Source of the DNA: Actinobacteria bacterium UBA6100
Lineage (GTDB): Bacteria > Actinomycetota > Coriobacteriia > Anaerosomatales > Anaerosomataceae
Reading direction: 5' to 3'
Length of the DNA: 64,000 nt
NCBI GenBank assembly: GCA_002423585.1
Contig: DIWS01000004.1
Span: 186,001 to 250,000 of the forward strand
In this document: piece after piece, positions 17,090 through 24,535 of the stretch
Numbering within the stretch: position 1 is the stretch's first letter
Layout of the letters: every line of letters starts with the position of its first letter
The notes under the pieces: model-generated
Databases searched by the model: none
Seen by the model: the letters and a program-made list of their open reading frames with translations, nothing else
Told to the model about the DNA's origin: nothing
Position numbers and translations under genes: made by a program

Positions 17090-17811
17090 CAGACGCCTCC
17101 CCTTACGATCGTTCCGACAGGCTCGCCCCTCAGGGCGGCCGCGATATTGCCCTCACGTTCCATGTTGAAGACGATGATGGGCAACCCGTTGTCCATAGCC
17201 AGGCTGATGGCGGTGTTGTCCATGACCTTCAACCCGCGGCTGAGCACCTCTATGTACGTGAGCTCGTCGAACTTCACGGCGTCGGGCACCACCTTCGGAT
17301 CGGCATCATAGACGCCGTCGACCTTGGTGGCCTTCATGATGCACTCGGCATCGATCTCGAGCGCGCGCAGCGCGGCAGTGGTATCCGTTGTGAAGTACGG
17401 GTTCCCGGTTCCCGCTGCGAAGATGACCGTGCGGCCCTTCTCCATGTGGCGGATCGCCCGGCGGCGGATGTAGGGCTCGGCGACCGAACGCATCTCGATC
17501 GCGGACATCACCCGCGTAAAGACGCCGGCCGCCTCCATGGCATCCTGCAGTGCGAGCGCGTTCATCACGGTCGCCAGCATGCCGATGTAATCGGCCTGCG
17601 CCCGATCCATGCCCGTTGCCGATGCGGCGATGCCTCTGAAGATGTTGCCCCCGCCGACGACGATCGCCACTTCCACGCCGCCGTCGGTGACATCCTTGAT
17701 CTGGCCCGCGAGCGATTCGAGAACTTTGGGATCGATCCCGTAGCCGGCGTCGCCCATGAGCGCCTCACCCGAGAGCTTCAGCAGGACGCGTTTGTATCGG
17801 TAGGCCGACAA
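17089..17811 (-). CDS. pyrH: Uridylate kinase (UMP kinase)
   Basis: Phosphorylates UMP to UDP; allosteric hexameric enzyme of the amino-acid-kinase fold. 240 residues. KRVLLKLSGEALMG at the start, VGGGNIFRG, GTGNPYFTTDTTAALRA and KVDGVYDADP are all present. The start is TTG at 17811, supported by GGAGG at good spacing. It is separated from tsf by about 100 bases containing a strong hairpin, so it may be transcribed partly independently. Confidence 0.96.
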   Translation of the reverse strand: MSAYRYKRVLLKLSGEALMGDAGYGIDPKVLESLAGQIKDVTDGGVEVAIVVGGGNIFRGIAASATGMDRAQADYIGMLATVMNALALQDAMEAAGVFTRVMSAIEMRSVAEPYIRRRAIRHMEKGRTVIFAAGTGNPYFTTDTTAALRALEIDAECIMKATKVDGVYDADPKVVPDAVKFDELTYIEVLSRGLKVMDNTAISLAMDNGLPIIVFNMEREGNIAAALRGEPVGTIVRGGV

Positions 17812-17875
17812 GGATCCTCCTCATCCGCGGACATCGGGACGCGGGGCGCGTACACGACCCTACGCGATGATAGTC

Positions 17876-17906
17876 CAACGGGGCGGTGCATCGCACCGCC
17901 CCGTTG
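17876..17906 (-). terminator. Strong stem-loop after tsf
   Basis: A perfect 14-bp inverted repeat (17876-17889 with 17893-17906, 3-base loop) starts 12 bases after the tsf stop. No T-run follows on either strand, as is often seen for terminators in GC-rich actinobacteria. It probably ends the rpsB-tsf transcript, with partial readthrough to pyrH. Confidence 0.7.
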
Positions 17907-17917
17907 TCATACGGACA

Positions 17918-18832
17918 CTAGCAGCAGCAATCAGCTTTGGGTTCGGGGTTCGTTTCACCCAGGACCATACGCACGAAGCGGACGACATCGAGGGCGCCAC
18001 CGGCTTCCTTGGAAGCCTGCTCTGCCTGCTGCTTGACCGTGATGTCGGGGTTCTTCACGAAAGGCTCCTCGAGCAGGCAGAACTCCTTGAAGAACTTGTC
18101 CAGGCGACCTTCGGCGATCTTCTGCTGGATGGGCTCGGGCTTGCCGGTCTCGGCGGCCTGGGCCTTGTAGATGCTCATCTCGTGCGCGACGACGTCCGCG
18201 GGGACTTCCTCGCGACGGACCGAGATAGGCGCGGCGGCCGCGATCTGCATGGCCACATCCTTCGCGAACCCGGAGGTCACGGGAGAGGCGGCAGCCTCAG
18301 GCGTGGCGGCGCTGACCTCGACGAGGACGCCGATGTTGCCCACGCCGTGGATGTACACGCCGATGCAACCTGCGTCGGTCGACAGGTCGAAGCGCTCGAA
18401 GCGCGCGATGCCCATGTTCTCGCCGAGCTTGCTGACAGCCTCGCCGAGGCGCTGCTCGACCGTGATCTCCGGACGCGGCGAGTAGACCTGCGCCATGAGC
18501 GTGGCGACGTCGGCCGGAGCGCCCGCGATGATCTCGTTGGCGAACTCCGTCACGAGGTCCTTGAAGTTCTGGTTGCGGGCGACGAAGTCGGTCTCGCAGT
18601 TGACCTCGAGGATCGTACCCGACGTACCGTCGGCGCTGATCGCCCCGCCGATGATGCCCTCGTTGGTGGCGCGACCGGCCTTCTTCGCGAGGTCCGCAAG
18701 GCCCTTGGTGCGCAGCACGTCCACTGCAGCGTCCATATCGCCGTCGGCCTCGGTGAGCGCCTTCTTGCAGTCCATCATGCCTGCCCCGGTGGCCTCCCGA
18801 AGCTCCTTTACCATTGCAGCGGTGATCTCCAT
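17918..18832 (-). CDS. tsf: Elongation factor Ts
   Basis: Guanine nucleotide exchange factor for EF-Tu. 304 residues with the N-terminal UBA-like domain (MVKELREATGAGMMDCKKAL) and the TDFVARNQNFKDL core motif, then two dimerisation subdomains. The ATG at 18832 follows GAAGGAGG. An open frame 39 bases longer lacks support. Odd feature: the protein ends in three consecutive cysteines (KADCCC), which is not part of the standard family. Lies downstream of rpsB. Confidence 0.96.
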   Translation of the reverse strand: MEITAAMVKELREATGAGMMDCKKALTEADGDMDAAVDVLRTKGLADLAKKAGRATNEGIIGGAISADGTSGTILEVNCETDFVARNQNFKDLVTEFANEIIAGAPADVATLMAQVYSPRPEITVEQRLGEAVSKLGENMGIARFERFDLSTDAGCIGVYIHGVGNIGVLVEVSAATPEAAASPVTSGFAKDVAMQIAAAAPISVRREEVPADVVAHEMSIYKAQAAETGKPEPIQQKIAEGRLDKFFKEFCLLEEPFVKNPDITVKQQAEQASKEAGGALDVVRFVRMVLGETNPEPKADCCC

Positions 18833-18895
18833 CGGTCCTCCTTCACCGGCCCGATACGGGCCGGGATGCATTCGTGGTGTGGTGACGTGCGGGTG

Positions 18896-19741
18896 TTACT
18901 CGGCAGCCTCGGGCTCGACGACCGGCTCAGCGGCCACGACAGCCTCGGGCTCGACGACCGGCTCAGCGGCCACGACAGCCTCGGGCTCGACGACCGGCTC
19001 AGCGGCCACGACGGCCTCGGGCGCTACCGCAGCCATCTCCTCGTCCGGCGTGCTGAGTCCGGCGGCCCTGCGGCCATCGATCGCCGCATCGGCGATCACG
19101 CGGCAGATCAGCGCGACCGAACGGATCGCGTCATCGTTGCCCGGGATCACGTAGTCGACCTCATCGGGATCCGCGTTCGTGTCCACAAGGCCGATCAGCG
19201 GGATGCCGAGTCGGCGCGCCTCCTTGACTGCGATCGCCTCGCGCTTGGTGTCGACGACGAAGACCGCCTTCGGCAGATCGGCCATCTCGCGGATGCCCGT
19301 CAGATCACGCTGCAGCTTCTCGAGCTCGCGGCGCAGGAGGATGGCTTCCTTCTTAGGAAGCTGACTCATCGTGCCCGACTCTTCCATCGTCTCGAGCTCG
19401 GTCATGCGCTTGATGCGGCCACGGATGGTGACGTAGTTGGTGAGCATGCCGCCGAGCCAGCGCTGATTGACGTACGGCTGGCCGGCGCGCTCGGCTTCCT
19501 TGCGGATGGGGTCCTGGGCCTGCTTCTTGGTACCCACGAGCAGTACGGAGCCGCCACGGGCGGTGATCTCACGAACGAACTGGTAGGTGGTCTCGATCTC
19601 GCGAAGCGTGCGCTGGAGATTGAGGATGTAGATCCCGTTACGCTCCGTGAAGATGTACGGCTTCATCTTCGGGTTCCAGCGGCGGGTCTGGTGGCCGAAG
19701 TGGACTCCGGCCTCGAGCAGGTTCTTCATCGAAACGGACAC
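18896..19741 (-). CDS. rpsB: 30S ribosomal protein S2 with repeated acidic C-terminal tail
   Basis: S2 binds late to the 30S subunit near the head-body junction. About 281 residues starting at GTG 19741 (AGGAGG seven bases upstream). Family motifs: EAGVHFGHQTRRWNPKM, IYILNLQRT and PKAVFVVDTKREAIAV. After about residue 235 an Ala/Val/Glu/Pro tail contains three perfect copies of a 12-residue unit (EAVVAAEPVVEP), encoded by a 36-bp tandem repeat. An upstream reading frame exists but crosses the leader hairpin. Confidence 0.96.
   Translation of the reverse strand: MSVSMKNLLEAGVHFGHQTRRWNPKMKPYIFTERNGIYILNLQRTLREIETTYQFVREITARGGSVLLVGTKKQAQDPIRKEAERAGQPYVNQRWLGGMLTNYVTIRGRIKRMTELETMEESGTMSQLPKKEAILLRRELEKLQRDLTGIREMADLPKAVFVVDTKREAIAVKEARRLGIPLIGLVDTNADPDEVDYVIPGNDDAIRSVALICRVIADAAIDGRRAAGLSTPDEEMAAVAPEAVVAAEPVVEPEAVVAAEPVVEPEAVVAAEPVVEPEAAE
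18907..19021. repeat. 36-bp tandem repeat inside rpsB
   Basis: Three back-to-back 36-bp units plus a short partial copy. The unit length is a multiple of three, so each encodes the same 12 residues in the S2 tail. Copies are almost identical at the DNA level, with one base change near the 5' end of the tail, pointing to recent slippage or duplication. Confidence 0.9.
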
Positions 19742-19794
19742 AGTGGTGCCTCCTTCTTCGGTTGTTCCTCCGCCGGATTCATCTCCCGCTACGA

Positions 19795-19814
19795 CCCGAC
19801 GCATATGCGTCGGG
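19795..19814 (-). promoter_or_regulatory. Palindromic stem-loop in rpsB leader
   Basis: A perfect 20-base palindrome (CCCGACGCAT/ATGCGTCGGG) lies about 55 bases upstream of the rpsB start, downstream of the predicted promoter. As RNA it forms an 8-bp stem with an AUAU loop. S2 represses rpsB-tsf through its leader in other bacteria; a similar role here is inference. Confidence 0.55.
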
Positions 19815-19859
19815 CACCTCGCGCGGGATCCACCGGCGTGTGTGATAAGAGCGGGGCGT

Positions 19860-19868
19860 AGAATACCA
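19860..19868 (-). promoter_or_regulatory. Extended -10 promoter for rpsB-tsf
   Basis: Minus strand TGG-TATTCT, an extended -10, in the 174-base gap between the response regulator and rpsB. No convincing -35. The start would fall near 19853, leaving a leader of about 110 bases that holds the palindromic stem-loop. Confidence 0.5.
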
Positions 19869-19915
19869 CAGCCCGCCGCCGATGCCCAGGTTGATCTCTC
19901 AGGTGCGGCGTGTGT

Positions 19916-20515
19916 CTAGACTGAACCTGAGAACGACTTGCCGCACGACGGGCATACGAACCGCGCCTCGTACCAACCCGCTCTCTTCGGGTCAGGCACG
20001 AGCTCAAGCGCGAGTTCGTTCTCACAGGCCGGGCACCACAAGCGGCGCTTCAACGCAGCATGTGCGACGAGCGCGTCGACATCGCCGCGTGACGCGTCGG
20101 GATACACCAGGAACGCGGCGGTTCCGCTGTCGCCCGCAACGAACGCCTCCAGCACGAGCTTCACCTTCTCGGCGACATCCGCGGGGCGCGTCTCGTTCTT
20201 GATCAGGTAGTCCACCGCGCCGAGTGAGACGGCGCGTTCGATCGTCGACTCCTCGCCGAGATTCGTCAGCACGACCACAGGGATGGACTGGGTCCTCGGG
20301 TCCTGCTTGACCGCTTCGAGCACCTGGATGCCACCCATGCGCGGCATGATGAGATCGAGAAGGATGAGATCGAAGTGCTGGTCACGGATGAGGCTCAGGG
20401 CGGCGAGTCCGTCAGGGGCGTCCGCGACCTCGTATCCGTCTTGGACGAGCCGGTCACGATACATCCGCCGGAGCAACTCCGTGTCTTCGACGACGAGTAT
20501 GCGCTTGTTCGACAC
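19916..20515 (-). CDS. Receiver-domain protein with C-terminal zinc ribbon
   Basis: 199 residues. Residues 1-125 are a CheY-like receiver: acidic pocket E10/D11, phospho-acceptor D54 in LILLDLIMPRMGG, Thr in VVVLTNLG and Lys in YLIKN. After a linker, residues 159-191 hold two CxxC pairs (C161/C164 and C188/C191), a probable zinc ribbon. No DNA-binding or enzymatic output domain is present. GTG start at 20515 with GGGAGG upstream. It follows the WhiG/FliA-type sigma gene by 34 bases and is probably co-transcribed. No kinase gene is in the window. It could act through protein or nucleic-acid contacts of the ribbon; output unknown. Confidence 0.85.
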   Translation of the reverse strand: MSNKRILVVEDTELLRRMYRDRLVQDGYEVADAPDGLAALSLIRDQHFDLILLDLIMPRMGGIQVLEAVKQDPRTQSIPVVVLTNLGEESTIERAVSLGAVDYLIKNETRPADVAEKVKLVLEAFVAGDSGTAAFLVYPDASRGDVDALVAHAALKRRLWCPACENELALELVPDPKRAGWYEARFVCPSCGKSFSGSV

Positions 20516-20549
20516 GACGCCTCCCTCGATCCTCTAGCGCCGGATGTGC

Positions 20550-21341
20550 CTACGTTGCGGGTACGAATCCTTGTGCCGCATGGAGCCGTCCACGAAGCCG
20601 AAGCACGGCCTTGGTGTGTAGTTGACTCACGCGCGACTCGGTGACGCCGAGAACCGCACCGATCTCCTTCAGCGTCAGCCCTTCGTAGTAGTACAGCGCG
20701 ACGACGGTCTTCTCGCGCTCCGGCAGTCGCTCGATAGCACCAGCGAGGATCTCTTTCACCTCGGCGTTCTCGAAGATGTCGACCGGATCCTCTGCCCGCT
20801 TATCAGGTATCGCCGCAAGCGGGTCCTGGTGATCGTCGCGTTCACCGCCGCCGATCCACATCTCCTCGAAGGACACGACAGAGGCATACGACAGTTTGGA
20901 GAGGATGGACTGAAGCTCGCGAGGTGAGATGCCCATCTCCGCCGCGATCTCGGCATCGTCGGGAACCCGCTTGAGCCGGTTCTCCAGCGCGACGTAGGCA
21001 GCCTCGAACTCCCGCGCGCGTGCACGCACCGAACGCGGGACCCAGTCCATGGCACGGAGCTCATCGATGATCGCGCCTCTGATCCGCGCGATCGCGTATG
21101 TCTCGAACTTGATGCCGCGCTCGGTGTCGAACTTCTCGATCGCGTCGATCAGACCGAACACGCCGTATGAGATCAGATCCGAGGTGTCCACCGTCTGCGG
21201 AAGGCTTGAGGATAAGCGGCCTGCAACGTACTTCACCAGTGGTGAATACGTGAGTATGAGGTTCTCCCGGGCGTCCGGGTCTCCGTTATCTTTGAACGCT
21301 GCCCAGGCAGCGGAAAGGTCCGACTTCGGTTCGGATCTCAT
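20550..21341 (-). CDS. RNA polymerase sigma factor, WhiG/FliA (sigma-28) family
   Basis: Alternative sigma factor of 263 residues. Region 2 (SPLVKYVAGRLSSSLP, SDLISYGVFGLIDAIEKFD, FETYAIARIRGAIIDELR), region 3 (DAEIAAEMGISPRELQSIL) and region 4 (LPEREKTVVALYYYEGLTLK, GVTESRVSQLH) are complete. Sequence and context fit WhiG of actinobacteria more than a flagellar FliA, since no motility gene is in view. ATG 21341. Downstream of xerC (15-base gap) and upstream of the receiver/zinc-ribbon gene. WhiG may be held by an anti-sigma elsewhere; none is seen here. Confidence 0.9.
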   Translation of the reverse strand: MRSEPKSDLSAAWAAFKDNGDPDARENLILTYSPLVKYVAGRLSSSLPQTVDTSDLISYGVFGLIDAIEKFDTERGIKFETYAIARIRGAIIDELRAMDWVPRSVRARAREFEAAYVALENRLKRVPDDAEIAAEMGISPRELQSILSKLSYASVVSFEEMWIGGGERDDHQDPLAAIPDKRAEDPVDIFENAEVKEILAGAIERLPEREKTVVALYYYEGLTLKEIGAVLGVTESRVSQLHTKAVLRLRGRLHAAQGFVPAT

Positions 21342-21356
21342 ACAGTGCGGCCTCCG

Positions 21357-22259
21357 TCAGGCCCGAGGATGTGCCCCTTTGTGTACGTCACGCAGGTGTT
21401 TCGTACTCACGTGAGTATAGATTTGGGTCGTTGAGAGCGCAACGTGGCCGAGAAGCTCCTGCACGGTGCGGAGATCGGCACCACCTTCGAGCAAGTGAGT
21501 CGCGAACGAATGCCGCAGCGCATGCGGCGTCATCTGCGCCGAGGCGCCCATGGACGTGAGGTGCCGTTCCATCATCCTCCGAATGCCGCCATCTGTGAGG
21601 CGTGTACCAAGACGGTTCAGGAAGAAGGCCGAGCCCGACGAGGCGCCCTGCAGATGGGGCCTGCCACTCGCCAGATACTCGCGCAACAACCGGATCGCCG
21701 CGGGGTGCATCGGCACGACGCGCTCGCGTGAGCCCTTCCCCATCACCCGCACCGTACCGCCTACAAGATCGACGTCGCCCATGTCGAGGCCGCTCAATTC
21801 CGACACACGCACGCCGGTCGCGTAGAGCAACTCGAGCATGGCCGCGTCGCGCACGCCGAACGGAGTGGCCGTGTCGGGCGTTGCCAATAGGTCTGCCACG
21901 AGTGCCTCTGGAGCAACGGCGGGTAGCGTGCGCTGAAGCCGCGGTGTCGACAGTACCGCGGCCGGGCTTCCGGTCGTATAGCCGCGCAAGACCAGATAGC
22001 GGTAGAACGCGCGGATCGCCGCCAGTCTCCGGGCGATCGTGCGTTTGGCGTAGCGCGCCTGATCGAGCTCCGCGAGATACCGGCGAAGCCTACGGTGATC
22101 GACGTCCAGAACATGCGTCTGCTCGCGCTCGGCCCATGCAAGCAACGACGCGAGGTCTGTGGCGTAGGCCTTCACGGTATTCGGCGAGAGGTTGCGCTCA
22201 ACCCGGAGGTGCGTGACGAACTCGTCGACCAGCGCCTCGGCTGTGACGCGATCGTTCAT
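21357..22259 (-). CDS. xerC: Tyrosine recombinase XerC/XerD
   Basis: Site-specific recombinase that resolves chromosome dimers at dif during division. 300 residues: SAM-like N-terminal core-binding domain (1-105) and catalytic domain. All active-site residues are present: R151, K175, H246, R249, H272 and Y281. The start overlaps the trmFO stop by 4 bases. The trmFO-xerC pair is conserved in many Gram-positives, which supports housekeeping XerC rather than a phage integrase. Confidence 0.92.
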   Translation of the reverse strand: MNDRVTAEALVDEFVTHLRVERNLSPNTVKAYATDLASLLAWAEREQTHVLDVDHRRLRRYLAELDQARYAKRTIARRLAAIRAFYRYLVLRGYTTGSPAAVLSTPRLQRTLPAVAPEALVADLLATPDTATPFGVRDAAMLELLYATGVRVSELSGLDMGDVDLVGGTVRVMGKGSRERVVPMHPAAIRLLREYLASGRPHLQGASSGSAFFLNRLGTRLTDGGIRRMMERHLTSMGASAQMTPHALRHSFATHLLEGGADLRTVQELLGHVALSTTQIYTHVSTKHLRDVHKGAHPRA

Positions 22260-23635
22260 CGGACGTCCCCGGAGACGGGCTCCGCCGTGACACGCCCCGG
22301 GTCCGCCGTGGGTGACCGGAATCGAAGATCCGGTCTGTTCCGGAGTGTCTCTGCTCGCGCCGCCGTAGCGCGCTCGGCGTATGCGGCGTAGCGGCGCTGT
22401 TTCCCCGAAACGCGGGTCTCAAGCGGCGGCACCAGGCCGAAGTTGACGTGCATCGGCTGGTACGGGCGGGTCTCGGGGTCGGTCGCATACGCGATCAGAG
22501 ACCCAAGCGCTGTCGTTTCCGGCAGGGCGAACAGCGGGAGACCCTCATGCACGCGCCACACATCGAGTGCAGCCAGGAGCCCGGTGGCCGCCGCCTCCAG
22601 ATACCCCTCGGTGCCGCAGAGCTGACCGGCGATGTGGATACGCGGGTCGCTGCGCAACGCCAGACCTGCGGTGAGAAGCCGGGGTGCGTCGATGAAGGTG
22701 TTCCTGTGCATGACGCCGTAGCGCAGGAACTCCGCACGCTCGAGACCCGGGATGAGACGCAGCACGCGCTCCTGCTCTCCGAAGGTCAGGTTCGTCTGGA
22801 AGCCGACGAGATTGAACGCCGACGCGGCGCGATTCTCAGGGCGCAGCTGGACCACCGCCCAAGGTCGGAGTCCTGTCCGGGGGTCTACGAGGCCGACCGG
22901 TTTCAGTGCCCCGAAACGTAGCGCGTCCGGTCCGGTTCGTGCGACCTCCTCCACTGGCTGACACGCCTGGAACAGATCGCGACGCTCGAAGTCCTTCGCG
23001 TGCACACGTGATGCGCCCAGCATCTCGGTGATGAGGCGCTCATACTCGTCCCGATCGAGCGGACAGTTGAGATAGTCGGCGCCACCACCCTTGTCCCATC
23101 GTGAAGCCGGGAAGACGCGTTCCATGTCGATGGTGGCGGCATCGACGATGGGGGCGGCGGCATCGAAGAAGGACAGCCGTTCGGGGCCCACCACTCTCGT
23201 GATCGCGTCCTGGAACCCGTCGCTCGTGAGCGGCCCCGACGCGATGATCACGTCGCCCGGTGGGATGTCGACAGCCTCCTCGCGCACGACCGTGATCAAC
23301 GGATGAGAGGAGACGATGTCGGTCATCCGCCCCGAGAAGGCCGAGCGGTCTACGGCGAGGGCCGCGCCGGCCGGGACTGCCGTGCCCCGGGCAACAGCCA
23401 GGGTGAGCGATCCCATCGCTTCTAGCTCGCGCTTGAGGAGTCCGGTAGCCGTGTTCGGGTCGTCACTCTTGAACGAGTTCGAGCAGACCAACTCGGCGAG
23501 ACCGGCAGTGTGGTGTGCGGGACTCGGGACGACGGGACGCATCTCGATGAGCCGCACCGGGATAGCGCGTGCCGCAAGCTGCCATGCGGCCTCACACCCC
23601 GCAAGACCCGCGCCTATGATCGTGACCTGATCCAC
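22256..23635 (-). CDS. trmFO: Methylenetetrahydrofolate--tRNA-(uracil-54-C5)-methyltransferase
   Basis: FAD- and folate-dependent enzyme that makes ribothymidine-54 in the tRNA T-loop. 459 residues. N-terminal FAD-binding IIGAGLAGCEAAWQLA, then RLIEMRP, LVCSNSFKSD, the HRNTFIDAPRLL segment and the C-terminal GQLCGTEGYLEAAATG motif. GTG start at 23635 after AAGGAG. A promoter overlaps the dprA stop just upstream, so trmFO opens an operon with xerC, the sigma factor and the receiver gene. Confidence 0.95.
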   Translation of the reverse strand: MDQVTIIGAGLAGCEAAWQLAARAIPVRLIEMRPVVPSPAHHTAGLAELVCSNSFKSDDPNTATGLLKRELEAMGSLTLAVARGTAVPAGAALAVDRSAFSGRMTDIVSSHPLITVVREEAVDIPPGDVIIASGPLTSDGFQDAITRVVGPERLSFFDAAAPIVDAATIDMERVFPASRWDKGGGADYLNCPLDRDEYERLITEMLGASRVHAKDFERRDLFQACQPVEEVARTGPDALRFGALKPVGLVDPRTGLRPWAVVQLRPENRAASAFNLVGFQTNLTFGEQERVLRLIPGLERAEFLRYGVMHRNTFIDAPRLLTAGLALRSDPRIHIAGQLCGTEGYLEAAATGLLAALDVWRVHEGLPLFALPETTALGSLIAYATDPETRPYQPMHVNFGLVPPLETRVSGKQRRYAAYAERATAARAETLRNRPDLRFRSPTADPGRVTAEPVSGDVR

Positions 23636-23664
23636 CCGTCGTGCTCCTTATCGCCTCGGCGGCC

Positions 23665-23692
23665 ATTGTACGGCACCCGGGAGGCAGGTCCA
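23665..23692 (-). promoter_or_regulatory. Promoter of trmFO-xerC-sigma operon
   Basis: Minus strand: -35-like TGGACC (23687-23692), 16-base spacer, -10 TACAAT (23665-23670). It begins immediately after the dprA stop codon, with predicted start near 23658. Confidence 0.6.
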
Positions 23693-24535
23693 TCACACGA
23701 TGCCGTACCTCCCGTCCGCATACCGCGCGATGAGCCCCCGGGCTTCGAGAACGCCCAGCGTCCGCGCCATCTGCACTATGTCGATGCCGAGATCGCGCGC
23801 AAGATCGTCCGGTCGCATCGGATCCGCGGTTAGCGCGCGGACGACGCCGCCATGCTCTGCATCCGCTATGACGAGCCGCTGACACGGCACCCCCAGGCTC
23901 GCGGCGAGGTCCGACACGTCGTTCACGACAGCTGCTCCCTGACGGATGAGGCGATTCGAGCCTCGCGACTCAGGCGAGAAGATCGAGCCCGGGACTGCGA
24001 GCACGTCGCGACCGGCGTCGAGCGCAGCGTCAGCCGTGCCGAACGTGCCGCTCGGCAGACCAGCCTCGACTACGAGGACCGCGGATGCCAGCCCGGCGAT
24101 GATCCTGTTGCGGCGTGCGAACGCGAACCGCAGCGGTTGCTGTCCGAAGGGACACTCCGAGACCACGGCGAACCGCTCTCGCATCTCTGCGAGTATGGGG
24201 GCGGACCGACGCGGGTAGTCGACGTCAGCACCACACCCGAGTACAGCCACACTGCTTCCGCCCGCCTCGAGGGCGGCCGTGTGCGCCTCGCGGTCGCACC
24301 CGATCGCCGCGCCCGAGATGACCGTGATCCCGTTGCCTCCGGCCCAGCCTGCGAGAAGCCTGGTCGCGCGGATGCCGTAGGGCGTCGCGTCACGTGCGCC
24401 TACGATGGCCAGCCCCGGCACCAGCGCCTCCGGATCTCCGATCCCGTACAGCACCTTCGGTGGGTCGGGGGTTTCGGCGAGTTGTGCGGGGTACCCCGGA
24501 GAACCCCGGTGCAAGACGAACCTCTCCCCCTTCAT
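23693..24535 (-). CDS. dprA: DNA-processing protein DprA
   Basis: DprA loads RecA on incoming single-stranded DNA during transformation. 280 residues, shorter than many homologues: it begins almost directly with the Rossmann-like DNA_processg_A domain (KVLYGIGDP, AIVGARDATPYG, GITVISGAAIGCDREAH, FAFARRNRIIAGLA) and lacks the N-terminal SAM-like domain. A C-terminal winged helix (about 225-280) is present. ATG 24535 overlaps the comM stop by 4 bases. Together with comM this suggests at least remnants of natural competence. Confidence 0.93.
   Translation of the reverse strand: MKGERFVLHRGSPGYPAQLAETPDPPKVLYGIGDPEALVPGLAIVGARDATPYGIRATRLLAGWAGGNGITVISGAAIGCDREAHTAALEAGGSSVAVLGCGADVDYPRRSAPILAEMRERFAVVSECPFGQQPLRFAFARRNRIIAGLASAVLVVEAGLPSGTFGTADAALDAGRDVLAVPGSIFSPESRGSNRLIRQGAAVVNDVSDLAASLGVPCQRLVIADAEHGGVVRALTADPMRPDDLARDLGIDIVQMARTLGVLEARGLIARYADGRYGIV

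Noticed and set aside
18907..19021. Possible CRISPR array (36-bp repeated units)
   Set aside because: Units are contiguous with no spacers, in frame with S2, and no cas genes are present.
17867..19861. Plus-strand open frame of 664 codons opposite tsf and rpsB, with repeats LGLDDRLSGHDS
   Set aside because: The repeats are simply the complementary reading of the 36-bp tandem repeat of rpsB; the frame is a shadow.
20550..21341. Sigma factor as flagellar FliA
   Set aside because: No flagellar or chemotaxis genes in the window; the context with xerC and actinobacterial traits favours a WhiG-type role, though sequence alone does not settle it.
21357..22259. Tyrosine recombinase as a sign of a prophage or integron
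   Set aside because: Gene order trmFO-xerC and full-length XerC features indicate the chromosomal dimer resolution enzyme; no phage or cassette genes nearby.
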